A stretch of DNA of 64,000 nucleotides from Lates calcarifer (taxonomy: Eukaryota; Chordata; Actinopteri; Centropomidae). A program made the translations under genes and the position numbers. The notes under the pieces are model-generated. The model saw only the letters and a list, made by a program, of their open reading frames with translations. It ran no database searches and was not told where the DNA came from. The stretch is from positions 17,233,036-17,297,035 of the forward strand of contig NC_066850.1 of the NCBI RefSeq assembly GCF_001640805.2. Direction: 5' to 3'. Below, in pieces: positions 44,401 through 55,300 of this stretch (position 1 is the first letter of the stretch; each line of letters opens with the position of its first letter).

Positions 44401-47097
44401 AGACATGACAGAGCATATAGCTAATGTCAAAACAGCTATAAATGCACCGTAGAGCAGCCCCCCACAATTCCAGCACCCCCCCCCCCACCTTGGTTTATAA
44501 AATAAAGCTAATCCCATTGGCTAATCAGACACATGTGAGCCAATAGCTCTGCAGTTCTGCAGGATCCCAGCCACGTGGCCTGCCATGTGCTCTCTCTCCT
44601 CTGCATGAGAAGACCACAGATATAACAACACAGAGCAGGGGCGGGAGAGAAACAGAATAGAGGAGGAGCTGGGCATGCATCTCTTTCTGTATGTCTTTTG
44701 AAAGGTGTCCAGCAGGAGACATATTTGTCTCCATCTACAGAGGTCAATCATCGAGATCAACGGGACTTACAAGGTTATCACCTGATAACTATAAAGGTGT
44801 TGTGCAGAAGGGGGGGGGGGGGGGCTGATGTGTGTGGTACTTTTAGCCCTGATGACCTTAACAGACGTCACTGTTTCCAGAAAGAGCAGCCTTGATATCG
44901 GAACACTATTTCCTGGAAATGTCTGAGTCAATCTTTTATTTATTAAGTAAGACATGTGATAAAGAGCGTGACTCTTGGGCAGTTTCATAAAACACCCATG
45001 CAGGTCCTGATGTTGGATAACATGGGTAACTCTATTAAAACTAAGTAATGCATTAAGTTCTGATTTGTTTTACTGTTTTATACTCGTACAGGTTTGGGGT
45101 GATGATTGCAATGATCAATATCATACTGAAATAATAATAAATGTTTAGACCTTATTCCAGATGATGTAATGTATATAACCTTCATGCAAAAACACCAGGC
45201 CAAAATCTCTAGGAATTATATTCATATTGGCCAGTTATGCAGTGCATGAAAAAACTAAAGCTAGAATGGCTAACGCTGGTCTAGGCTATTTCCAAAATGG
45301 TGTTTGCGTCTACCTGATGTATGGAAACTCAACATCCAGCCTCTCTTATCTCTGTTTTGGTCTCTACCAGCTCCTGGGGGAAATATCTGTCTATCTAGCT
45401 GCAGAATGCTCCACTGTGTTCACCAGCTGGCCTCCAACTGCGTCTGTCTGCTGTTTGCTGCAGAAAAGCTCTGCAGAGCTGAGTTAGAGATAGTTACCCA
45501 TGGGTTCGTCTTTTGATGCACTGCTTAAATAATACCTTTTCAGTGCAGCTTAAAAGTGTTTTAGTTGCCAAATCCTTGCAATGTCTTACCTGCCGCTTTG
45601 CTGACATAACCATACTCTGACTGCCATGCACAGAATCATTTATAACTCTGGGTTGGGACTGAAAAATCAGACCCGAGATGAATTAAAAGTTATTTGCGTT
45701 TCTGTATGAAATCACAATAAGAATATGCTGACCTGATTTGGCAAAGCATCAGTGGATGGTGCAAATTACAACCAACTAGTCTAAAGGTCAAGTGGCCCTA
45801 AATGAGTAACGGCTGTGTGCAGTTAGCACAAAGCCAGTCTGGATCAAATGGGAGGATGCAGCACAAATCTGTGCTTGCAGGGCAAAAACTGAACCGGAGG
45901 CAGCGCGGTCTGTTACACACGGGAGAGTTTGGCTCTAGCTCTTTCTCTCACAGTATCATGTAGCAGAATGCGTACTAAAGTATGGTGCAGCAACACTCAG
46001 GGATCCATTCACTAAGCCCCTTTATTCTTTATGCTCCTGGCATTGTCCCAACATAACTTTAAATACCTTTAAACTGTTAAGGCCTAGTCACACCAGCACA
46101 ATTTGACATGTGTGTGTGTTTTGGAGATGTATTCATTTTTGTCAGACATATGTTCATATATCAACATAATTTAAGTGATGATAAAAAAAAAATCCCATAA
46201 GGGGATAATGGCATCAGTTAAGGTTTCCTCTTGACTTTATTCCTTTGCATTAGCCTACAGGTGTGGTCATGCTGCTGAGATGCAGAACCAGAGAATAGAA
46301 GATGACTCCCATGACAATAATCACAAACACCCCTCTGCCCTCCTGCGTGCACTGGCAGAGAGCTCCAGCTGCCCAGTGCAGCCGTCACATGACCGGACCC
46401 ACCCAGTGCTCAGCAGGGGCCACGGCGCACGGCGACCGGCCTTGCAGCAACGCTGCGCAAACACACTCGAAGCTGGATGTAAACATTAACTTCCTATCTT
46501 CCATCACCGTCATGGATGATGACCGCCAGCTCAGACGCGGTGACGAACTGATGCGCTACAGTCGGGAATTCATCGATTTACTTTGATTGACTCAGTTTTT
46601 TTTTTGGCATCTGATCTTGACATAGTAGCTCCAGTAAAACATAGTTCTCCTGCACTAGCGCAATAAACAGAGATACTACATACAATAGCTGTGACCCACC
46701 CAGTGCTATTAAATATGAAACACAACCTGATTTGCAACTTTAATGATGACTGTCTACATGTGCAGACTAACATAGATGTGCACAGTGGCTCGCTGTGTGT
46801 TTTATTTATAATGTGAAACTTTGATAATCACAGGAGAAGCCTGCAGTCGCAGCTGCAGCAGTACACCAGTCAGAAATGCGAAGACACAGCCAGCACAGTG
46901 CAGGGGGGTGACGCAGAGGCTTGTTTACCTGACTTTGGGTAGGTGACAATCCAAATGTCGCTACTTCTGAGGGAGAAATTGGAGATCTCCTCCATCTTCC
47001 CTCTGCAGAAGGGCGGCAGCCGCACTCCATCAAACTCGAAGTATTTGCTCTCAAACTCAATCGGCGTGCTCGGCGTGTCTGCCTCGCTCTCGGCCAT
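32312..47097 (-). CDS. sult4a1: Sulfotransferase 4A1, complete (seven exons, 284 residues)
   Basis: Exons 46929-47097, 40912-41042, 39377-39457, 38308-38434, 38077-38171, 35442-35580 and 32312-32424 join in frame to 284 codons plus TAA, the same length and exon number as the human gene. The start MAESEADTPSTP matches the family N-terminus. Visible motifs: the PAPS 5'-phosphosulfate loop YPKSGTS (53-59), the active-site-type His in IKSHLP (H111), 3'-phosphate contacts R133 and S141 in ARNPKDLVVSYY, and the dimer motif KDIFTVSMNE (254-263). The usual cytosolic-SULT RKGxxGDWK motif is replaced by RGRVGLWK. Family knowledge: SULT4A1 is a highly conserved, mainly neuronal cytosolic member with no clear sulfonation activity. 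It is divergent from pnpla3, with its 3' end facing the 5' end of efcab6. Confidence 0.97.
32425..35441. other. sult4a1 intron 6
   Basis: Non-coding. A degenerate tRNA-like A-box sequence (ggctcattcgatag) at about 34777-34792 may be the head of a SINE relic. A small duplicated word 'gaggtgctgatgct' lies near 34595-34627. Nothing else defined. Confidence 0.55.
35442..35580 (-). CDS. sult4a1: sult4a1 exon 6
   Basis: Acceptor ctctccag|GAT, donor G|gtgagt. It encodes residues 202-247, DLGTLVEQLARFLGVSCDKA and on, ending SEALSICR. Confidence 0.96.
35581..38076. other. sult4a1 intron 5
   Basis: AT-rich, non-coding. Short open frames lack splice or domain support. No repeat was confidently recognised. 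Confidence 0.55.
38077..38171 (-). CDS. sult4a1: sult4a1 exon 5
   Basis: Acceptor tttcatag, donor AAG|gtaaca. It encodes LGYGSWFEHVQEFWEHRMDS followed by NVLFLKYEDMYK. It is only 136 bases from exon 4. Confidence 0.97.
38308..38434 (-). CDS. sult4a1: sult4a1 exon 4
   Basis: Acceptor cttccag|GTG, donor C|gtaagt. It encodes residues 128-169, including ARNPKDLVVSYYQFHRSLR, the 3'-phosphoadenosine contact region. Confidence 0.97.
38435..40911. other. sult4a1 introns 2 and 3 (exon 3 lies inside at 39377-39457)
   Basis: Outside exon 3 I see only AT-rich non-coding DNA without clear repeats or regulatory clusters. Confidence 0.55.
39377..39457 (-). CDS. sult4a1: sult4a1 exon 3
   Basis: A 27-codon exon, phase 0 to 0. 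It encodes ELTSPRLIKSHLPYRFLPEA and the next seven residues, with the active-site-type His111. Confidence 0.97.
40912..41042 (-). CDS. sult4a1: sult4a1 exon 2
   Basis: Acceptor cctcacag, donor CAG|gtacag. It encodes residues 57-100: GTSLLQEVVYLVSQGADPDE, followed by IGLMNIDEQLPVLEYPQPG. It completes the PAPS-binding loop. Confidence 0.97.
41440..41790 (+). repeat. Dispersed repeat family X, copy c
   Basis: Shares gagaattaccaccc (41467-41480) and the following 'agcagcagcagg...cattcagcaa' layout with copy b. It lies in sult4a1 intron 1. Ends are approximate. Confidence 0.55.
45300..45490 (+). repeat. Possible dispersed repeat family X, copy d
   Basis: Text such as ctgcagaatgctccactgtg and caccagctgg resembles, in word content, the central part of copies a-c. 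Weak, read by eye only. Confidence 0.3.
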
Positions 47098-47375
47098 CGT
47101 CCAAAACGAGCCGCCAGGGCAAGAAAAAGAAAGCGCGCACACCGAAGGCGAACGGTCACTTCACAGAAATAAACGATGACGGCGGAGAAGGGATTTTTTT
47201 TTTTTTTAAACACCGCTGCCGCTCGCTTCGGGATGAGGGGGGCTCGCGGAGGATGCTGCACGGCAAGCCGATGAGTTGACCTGCAGCCAATCACGCGGGA
47301 GAGAAGTGATGTAATGCGCGCGCACGAGACGCAGCATCAGGACCACGGGAGAGGACGCGCGCGGGCACGGAGGAT
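46900..47375. promoter_or_regulatory. CpG-rich promoter region of sult4a1
   Basis: Dense CpG around exon 1 and upstream (cgcgggagag, gcgcgcgcacgagacgc, gacgcgcgcgggcacgg), in contrast to the CpG-poor surroundings. No TATA box is evident on the minus strand. Consistent with a CpG-island promoter firing leftward. Confidence 0.7.
46929..47097 (-). CDS. sult4a1: sult4a1 exon 1
   Basis: ATG at 47097 is preceded by a CpG-rich leader. The exon encodes residues 1-56 ending VTYPKS, with one base of Gly57 before the donor G|gtaaac. The ATG was chosen because the residues upstream in the same frame do not match the family. Confidence 0.97.
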
Positions 47376-49196
47376 GGATGCTTCCCACCACTTTACACAG
47401 ACCTACACGCTCCAGTAAAAACTATCATGTTATAATCCAGACAGTATACCCTACTCACTTTACATAATGTTGTTATAATACATTAACCCTAAAGGCCTAT
47501 AATATTCTATGGTATAATATGACAATATGTGTCTTACAGTCTATATGATATATAGATAATTAGCATAATACCATTACAATTATCATATGCTAATCCTATA
47601 GGGTCGTACAGTACAGTGCATGTAACACACACTGAATATGTCAAGCATTTATAGTGTCTGTTTGTGCAAGCAATATCTTGAATATATATAATACTTACTG
47701 ATATATATAATATGTATTTTATTTTATGTTATTTTATTTAATTATACCTACCTACCTCACAAGTCCTGACAAGTCAATTAAGGTCTAATGACTTGATGAA
47801 GGTATGTGTATTTTACAAGCTGGGTGCCTATACTTTTGCACGTGCCACAATTACTGCTGGATTTTTTTTTTTTTTTTTAGTTGATGAAACAAGAAGTAAA
47901 AGAACATTAATTTTTTTTTTTTTTTTTTTAAAGTCTCATGTCTGTTTGCTGCAGGAGCTGAATTTACTTCTTTTCACTTCAAAAGTCAACAAAATGTATC
48001 ATTTTCCCAGGGGGTGCCCACATGTTTGCATTCTGCTGTATATAATGAAGGTCTGTTTAGTTCCACTGCATTTATAACACAGCACCTGTAACACAAACTC
48101 CATTCAAATTAACATTCAGGATGGTCACAATAGCATAATTAGGAATAAGGTTATGATGATGACACACACACCTTAATGCATGAAAGATTAATGCTGCAGT
48201 GTTTTAAAGTGTCCATTCCTTTGCATCTATATAGTGCACTGAGGTCAGAGGGCAACAGTGTGCATAGAAATCACACATTTCTTTGTTAAATGCTCTAAGC
48301 TACCACAATGTCACTATAATACTCATATGACAAATCTACAGTCATGTGACCTTAGGATATTTGTTGTGAGTTGTTATCACTAATTTATAATATCCCCAAA
48401 AGTCAACAAACAGTTATGTATGTATTATTTCCATTGTTAGTTCATATCCATGTGCACTGACTGTATGATGAAATATCATTAAATCACCATCAAGTTTTCG
48501 GAAATGGCTTTTCCCTCTGAGGAGCCCTGTCCTCATGTAACACACAGCACTGAGAATGAGTGTCCTGACACCATCATAGAGAATCTATAGCCGCCGTAGA
48601 TGCGTTCAACAGGTGAGAGAAATCTGCAAACATGTTGTCTATCCCACTTGCTGCTGATTGGTTCCTTTGCAGAAAAGGGAAATGATAGACGTGCATGAAT
48701 CCAATCACGCTCTCACTAACGTGTCTGTTGCTTTTACTGCTACTAGTAAATCTTAATGTTTTTTTTTTTTTTTTAAACCTGCGACACTACAGGCACATTC
48801 ATGTGAGCAGAGTGCACATTATGAACATATTAGCTAACTACGAGCTCGTGACACTGAAACACACTTTTACTAACGGAAAGTATCAATAATAGACAGCAAA
48901 TTACATACTGTGTATAATATCCTTTATAACTTAACGTTACACTATGTAATTAACTTTTAATGTGTACATTTCCCGATAGACGCTCTGGCGGACGGCTGTT
49001 ATCAGGGTTGTGATAGTTTTGACTTCACTTGAACGCATCAGCAGCAGTGAGCCCTCCCAACACTTCCCCTTATAAAACTCTGTGTTTCTCTCCGCTGAGC
49101 AGAGCGACGCTGACACCGGCGTAAGTTGGTTTTGGCCGCTGCGCACTCGGTGATCTGTCTGCTCTCAGGGCTCCCCAGCTGGGGTATGTCTCCGCC
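47098..49196. other. Divergent intergenic region between sult4a1 and pnpla3
   Basis: Holds both promoters at its ends and AT-rich DNA between. Two long T runs (about 47861-47878 and 47911-47929) lie 30 bases apart, and a third lies near 48760. No gene seen. Confidence 0.7.
49071..49077 (+). promoter_or_regulatory. TATA box of pnpla3
   Basis: TATAAAA in ccccttataaaactctgtg, 120 bases upstream of the pnpla3 ATG. A start site near 49100 would give a leader of about 100 bases. Confidence 0.55.
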
Positions 49197-49383
49197 ATGT
49201 TCGACCTAAACGGCGGCTGGAATCTATCTTTCGCGGGGTGCGGGTTCCTGGGGATTTACCACATAGGAGTTGCCAGCTGCTTGTTGGAGAAAGCGCCGTA
49301 TCTCGTCAAGGGGGCCACCAAACTGTACGGGGCCTCTGCCGGTGCTCTGACCGCCTCGGTGCTCGCCAGCCAGGCATCGATAA
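49197..49383 (+). CDS. pnpla3: pnpla3 exon 1
   Basis: ATG at 49197, [20 protein letters not shown] and on to ASQASI, donor A|gtaaga. It carries the oxyanion glycines and Ser47. Confidence 0.96.
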
Positions 49384-52300
49384 GTAAGACACACCGCTGT
49401 GGCTCGGCAGCCTGGGACTGTTTTTGCACAGGAAACCGAAGTCCTATATCATTCTTATTCTTATTGTTATTGTTATTCTTATTATTATGTATAGTAGTAG
49501 TAGTAATATTGGTCATATAGCTATAGGCTGTAATATAGGCTACTTCCATTTTTGGACAAATCTGAGTCTTCAGTGTATTTTTGCATGTAGAGATACCAGA
49601 ATATCACATGAATGTACTTTCAGATTTGAATGTATAAAACATAGGGAGTTTGTTTCTTTGTTGTTTGTCACTATCAGATTTGGGAGACAGTTAAATCCAA
49701 CACAGGGACTCACAATACATTACAGTTAAATGTCAAGCTGTGTAGAAATGTAAAACAGTGGCATGGACTGTGTGAGTCAGAGGCACCCTTTCGCTTTCCC
49801 TCCCATCAATAAACAATCATAAGGGCTGATACCAGCAGACGCGTGTAAGTGCAGATTGGCCGATGTGCATTGCCCAGTAGAAACTGCAGTAAGCAGCATG
49901 GGCTCAGGTCACTGTTGGCCACTGATTCCTGGTAGCTTGAGTACTGATCCAGTCGCAGGCTGATCTGTTGATGCAGGCTGATGTTCTTTTCCTTTCTTTC
50001 TCCTAGCTAAATGTTGTGAAGATGTGATCGAGGTGGCAAAGGAGGCCAGGAAGAGAAACCTGGGTCCCCTTCACCCCACATTCAACCTGGTCAAGGTGAT
50101 AAAGTCGGGCTTGAATCGCGACCTGCCCTCTGACGCACACGTTCTGGCCTCTGGCCGGCTGTGTGTCTCGCTGACCAGAGTGTCTGACGGGGAGAATGTG
50201 CTGGTGTCAGAGTTTAACTCCAAGGAGGAACTCATTCAGGTGACATGGTTATCTTATAAATCTGGACAAGCCTTTAGGGCCTCGGTTACAGTAATTCAAG
50301 CCTCAGGAAATTGATGTCTTCTAGGTTTAACCCTGCACTCTGTCCATAGGCGCTGATCTGTAGCTGTTTCATTCCCATCTACTGCGGGCTGATTCCTCCA
50401 TCCTTCAGAGGAGTGGTAGGTGTCTGCATTTGAATTTCTTCCTGTTAAAGGTGTAGGCTAGGTTTCCACTTCAGGGATGCACAGTCACTTGTACAATTCC
50501 CCCCCAGTGTTATGTATCCCAGAATACTCATGTTATGACATGTGAGTAAAACCATTTATTAAGAAGCAAAAACACATGTGACCGAAAATGAAGTTTAAAA
50601 AGGAGAAGGAAGTTCCAGTGGCAGAGAAAGATGGAAATGTAGCAACAAGCCATCTATCAGAGAGGGAAGTGTGTTCAAATGTTCAAATGCAGCAATTTGG
50701 ATTGCCTATGGGTGCAACCATATTGAAAAACATACCTTCTATATGACAGTATGCGAGTAGAGTCTGAAAACAGGGGGGGCTCTGCAGTGAATACAACATG
50801 GAAGATACAAAACTACATAAACAAGACTATGAGGCTATGAGATAATTTGGTTTTCCATTACAGTCAGTCATGATTAGTCATTTGTATCTTTAGAAGAAGA
50901 ACTGTGATAATCAAGTCCTGGTTACTGATATCAGCGTTGCCTTCACTTTGCCTTATCACCTGCTATTAGACTTTGACAGTGAGCTCATCAGACACACTTC
51001 CTATCCTCTGCATGCACAGTTTTAACTTAGTTCGTATTGGATTCAGATCCAGTCATATAATAATGACATAATACAAAGGTCAGGTTCATTGAAATCACAG
51101 TCAGGTATCATAAAATGCATTCATAGCTATAAGGTTCTAACTTTAAAATATATATGTACAGTATTCTGCCTGCTGCTGTTATTTGACGATTCTGTACATT
51201 GAGTACTCTGTGTTGTCTGGACTTGCTGCTGGCTCAGAGCCATCTTCAGTATGACACACTGACTGTGAGGCACACCACCTTGTGGATGACAGCTTTCGTA
51301 GAGAACAGTCCAATATGTCAGAAATCAAACTATTTTGGAACTTTATAAAGTTTAGAAAATTTTAATACACCCCCATAATTGCCTAATAATTTCCTAGCTA
51401 GGAATAATGATATGTAACTGTAAAGTCTTATAAAGTGCCTTAAAGGACATGGTAATGTGGTACAAATAAACTAGAGACAATGTTCAAATGGTTCGCTTTC
51501 ATTATCATCAATCAGTTAATCATTAATTATTCATTAACATTAATGCTGGATTATGGCAAATATAACCTCAAAGGTGTTTTAGTCAGAACACAGTTATATT
51601 ATTATAACATTTTATATTATTATATTATTATTATTATATTATTGTTCAGGTCAGGTTGATTTGTTCGTAAGCCTGACTCATACAGGATTTTTTTATAACT
51701 GTGACCAAGATATTTGCTGAGCTGGACATTTTACAGTTACACAAGAGCCTTGGTTGTGGTGTTTTTGAGCGAGATGCTAACCTCAGCATGCTAACATGCT
51801 CAAACAGGCTGATGTTTAACACGTGTTCACCATCTCAGTTTAGCATGACCTAGCATGTTGTTGAGACATTCAGTCTGGACTAAGGTGATGGACCAATGGA
51901 CTGACATTACCATCCACAGAGCCATAGCAACAGCACAGCTAATAAAAATAAACTTATCAGTGCTCTCTGATCAACATGTAATTGCACTACCTCAGACATA
52001 TCTTTGGCATTAATGTATTGCAATGTCTTGCTACCTGGCATCAGACATACAGTATATATCAATAGGACACATGTACGATGAGCTAATATTGGCTGATAAT
52101 AACAGTAAAATGAGCAGTCAGGCTCTAATTTGTGCAGCCAAACAGTGCACAGTGTCTTTATAGGGCTTTACAGGCCATCAACAAGGACACACTGAACACA
52201 TCTCAGAAGATGCAGGTCAAGGAGATCCCCCTCTTTAGATCGTCCTGGAACAGTCTTAGGTGCAAAAATATAAAGAAATAAATCAACCCATGAAAAAAAA

Positions 52301-55300
52301 GATCGTAAAACATAACATTGTGTGATTAAAATGGATCTAATACTAATGTAATAAATCCAGTACTACAGTAAGAAGTTCAGCAATATATGTAAAAGTGTCA
52401 AAGTACATATTTACACAGTATCCTGACCGTTTCCTCACTGACCTATTTTCCATTGGGGTGGCAGTCTCTAACACAGGCTACATTTTTTCACTCATTTAGT
52501 CCGCTGGCAGTATCTCTGCCAAGCTGAATGGGATTTTACAACTGGCACTTAGAATAAATCCGTCAGTGTTACATTTTAAGCCCTCCTTTCAGTTCTACTC
52601 TAATGTTGCAGAGGTTGAGGCTGAAATGGAACTATACATCATGTAAATAACTGGGTAAAGTCCCTAAAAAGTGTGTCAGTCACACATACAAATATGTTAG
52701 TGTGAGAAAAGGCATGACTGACAAGGCGAAATAGGTTCTAAAGTTAGAACAGAGAGGCTGGGTTTTTAATTTTGAAAGGCTTAAGTGTCTTGATCAGAAT
52801 GTGTGGATACAACTACAGCTTTGTGTAGAGCCAGGCCCCATTATCATGGTATAGTAGTAAAGAACAATATCCCATGTGTTTAAATGAGATCTGGTCTGTG
52901 ATGGTTGATAGTGCACTGTGAGTGGAAATATTGCAAAATACTCAAGTGTTTAAACTGCTTCATCTCTTGAGTGAAAGTAGCTACATGCATTATTAACCTG
53001 TCCCTGTCTTTAGCGTTATGTGGACGGCGGGATCAGTGATAACCTGCCGCAGTCGGAGCTGAAAAACACCATCACCATCTCACCATTTTCCGGCGAGAGC
53101 GACATCTGTCCCCGTGACAACTCCACAAGCTTCCACGAGCTGCGCTTCACCAACACCAGCATCCAGATGAACCTGGGCAACATGTACCGTCTGAGCAGGG
53201 CCCTGTTTCCTCCAGAACCCAAGGTAGGGAACGAGCAAGCATTAGAGGAACAATAAGCTTTTTTCAGACGGTATGGAATGTGCAGTTGATGATGTGCCAC
53301 ATGAATAGAACAGGACAAGGAAATAACAAATATTATGTTGCTAAATTGTAAGTGTTACTCTTGTCTTCATATCCTTTAAGATATGTGTGTGGTTTATGAG
53401 TCCTGGGGCTGTATCACAGAAATGTCCTAACTGTTTGGTAACCATGGTAATTTGGGTTAGGACTTGATCTAGGAAAACAGACAATACAGATACTAACTAA
53501 CTTAGGATAAGAAAACTGTTTTACACACATGAATGAGCTGAGTCTGTTGTTATTCCGTGTCACTGTAATCATTATTAGATAACCTTTAAGATGAGGTGAG
53601 CTTTGACCTTATGGCACAGAGCTATTTGCCGTTGTTGTTGTTATACATTCCACTCCCCTCATGTGTGCGTGCATGATATGTCGTCTGGGTCCTGCAATTA
53701 TGTAACTTCACACGTCTGTGTGACATTGGCATCTGTGTTCTTAACACATTCCTAAATGGAGGAATTACCTCTCAAATCCACCCATACATGCTTAAGACAG
53801 GAACTTCCTCCTTAACACACACACTTCATAGATGCCATACTGATACTACTCTCCACGTATCACCTTTGAGCTCAGTTCTTGGTTGGAAAAATAAAACCAG
53901 AATTTACAAATATAGAATATACAAATAGAGAATTTGATACAAATATATTAAAAAGATATAGATAAAGTATTAATGGTAAGAAAACATGATAGGCAAAAAA
54001 TAATAATTAATTAATTAAAAAAAAAATTTGTTAAATAAAGGGGTTGACATTTAGGGAAATAAATGTTTATAAAATATAAATAAATGTTTTTTGAGAGTTA
54101 AATGAGAGGTGGTGTGTGCACCGCAGTGGGTGTAGTGTTATATGTACTAGATAGAAATATCTGGGTGTCCACCTGGACAACAAACTGGACTGAACCAGGA
54201 CCTGACTCCTCAACATCTGTGGTTCCATGCTGTTTGGTGAATCTAAAACTAGCCAGTAGTTATGTTTGGGAAAAGAAAAAAGGTTGTGCTACTTGAACAT
54301 GTACAATGGGCGGAAATGGAAGCCTTGAAGGGTCAAACCTCCAACAGCACTTTGGGAATAAAGAGCAACGTCATTTTGAGTTTCGACTGCATCACGATCA
54401 TCATGCAACACTTCAGAACAATAAGTGAGTAGCAAGAAAGATGTTCCGGTGAAAAATACAAGACATGAGGAATATGGAGAATGACAGCCTCACAATTACA
54501 CAGACAGTTCCTCCTCATGTGAAGTCAAAGTTTCTGAAAAAGACTGATTTTTGTTTTTCTCATTTATAAGATGTGATGTTTTCCTCTCCTCACAGATACT
54601 GGCTGAGATGTGTCAGAGCGGTTATAAGGACGCTCTACGCTTCCTTGAAGAAAACAGTGAGTACTGCACCACTGTGTTCTCATGGTGACTCTTAAATCAC
54701 ATAGTTGTGATGCATCCCCATCCGCCTCTGCCTTAACCTTTGGACTGTGTCACTGATGTCATGTTTTGTGGCGCCAGACCTGCTGATGCTGGAGCGTCCA
54801 ACTCCTGGCCCCGCCCTGCCTGAGAGCACCCCCACCTGCTGCTGCAAGCATACCGAGACAACCAAAGAGTGGGTGCTCCGGAGGCTCCGCCTACTGCGGA
54901 AACAGCACTGGTGGTTGGATGAGCAGATCGTTCTGCCTACGCCAATCAAGAAAGGTATTCTGTCATCTCAGTCTCTGTTGGCTTTTAGCAACAAAGATAT
55001 GTCTGAGCCAAGTTTTTGCAGTTCATTGAAGGTCACAGGTTATGTCATGCCTCTTCAAACTGGTGTGTAAACATGGTGACAACATGCTGTACGGTTGAGC
55101 GTCCTGTTTTCTTTATCTGTCAGTGTTTTGCGAGGCCTGCCAAGACAAATCTGGCCTGTATGCCAAGGTGTCTGAGATGCTGCCAGTGAGAGTGGCCTCC
55201 TACATGCTCATGCCATACACACTTCCTGTACAGTCAGCCTACTCAGTGGCCCAGAGGTGAGGTGTAGGTCTCATCATTGACTGTATCTCACCTTTAAGCA

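Larger units (their letters stand above)
41043..46928. other. sult4a1 intron 1
   Basis: Holds dispersed repeat copies (41440-41790 and 45300-45490), AT-rich homeodomain-site-like DNA (43980-44070), a TG-rich run (44333-44375), a C-run and a long G-run (about 44476-44487 and 44811-44823), and a CpG-rich block with a short open frame (46370-46586). No sult4a1 exon is missing because exon 1 joins exon 2 in frame. Confidence 0.6.

Noticed and set aside
46806..47294. 162-codon minus-strand frame over sult4a1 exon 1
   Set aside because: It is a different frame from the real exon, opened by GC-rich promoter sequence.
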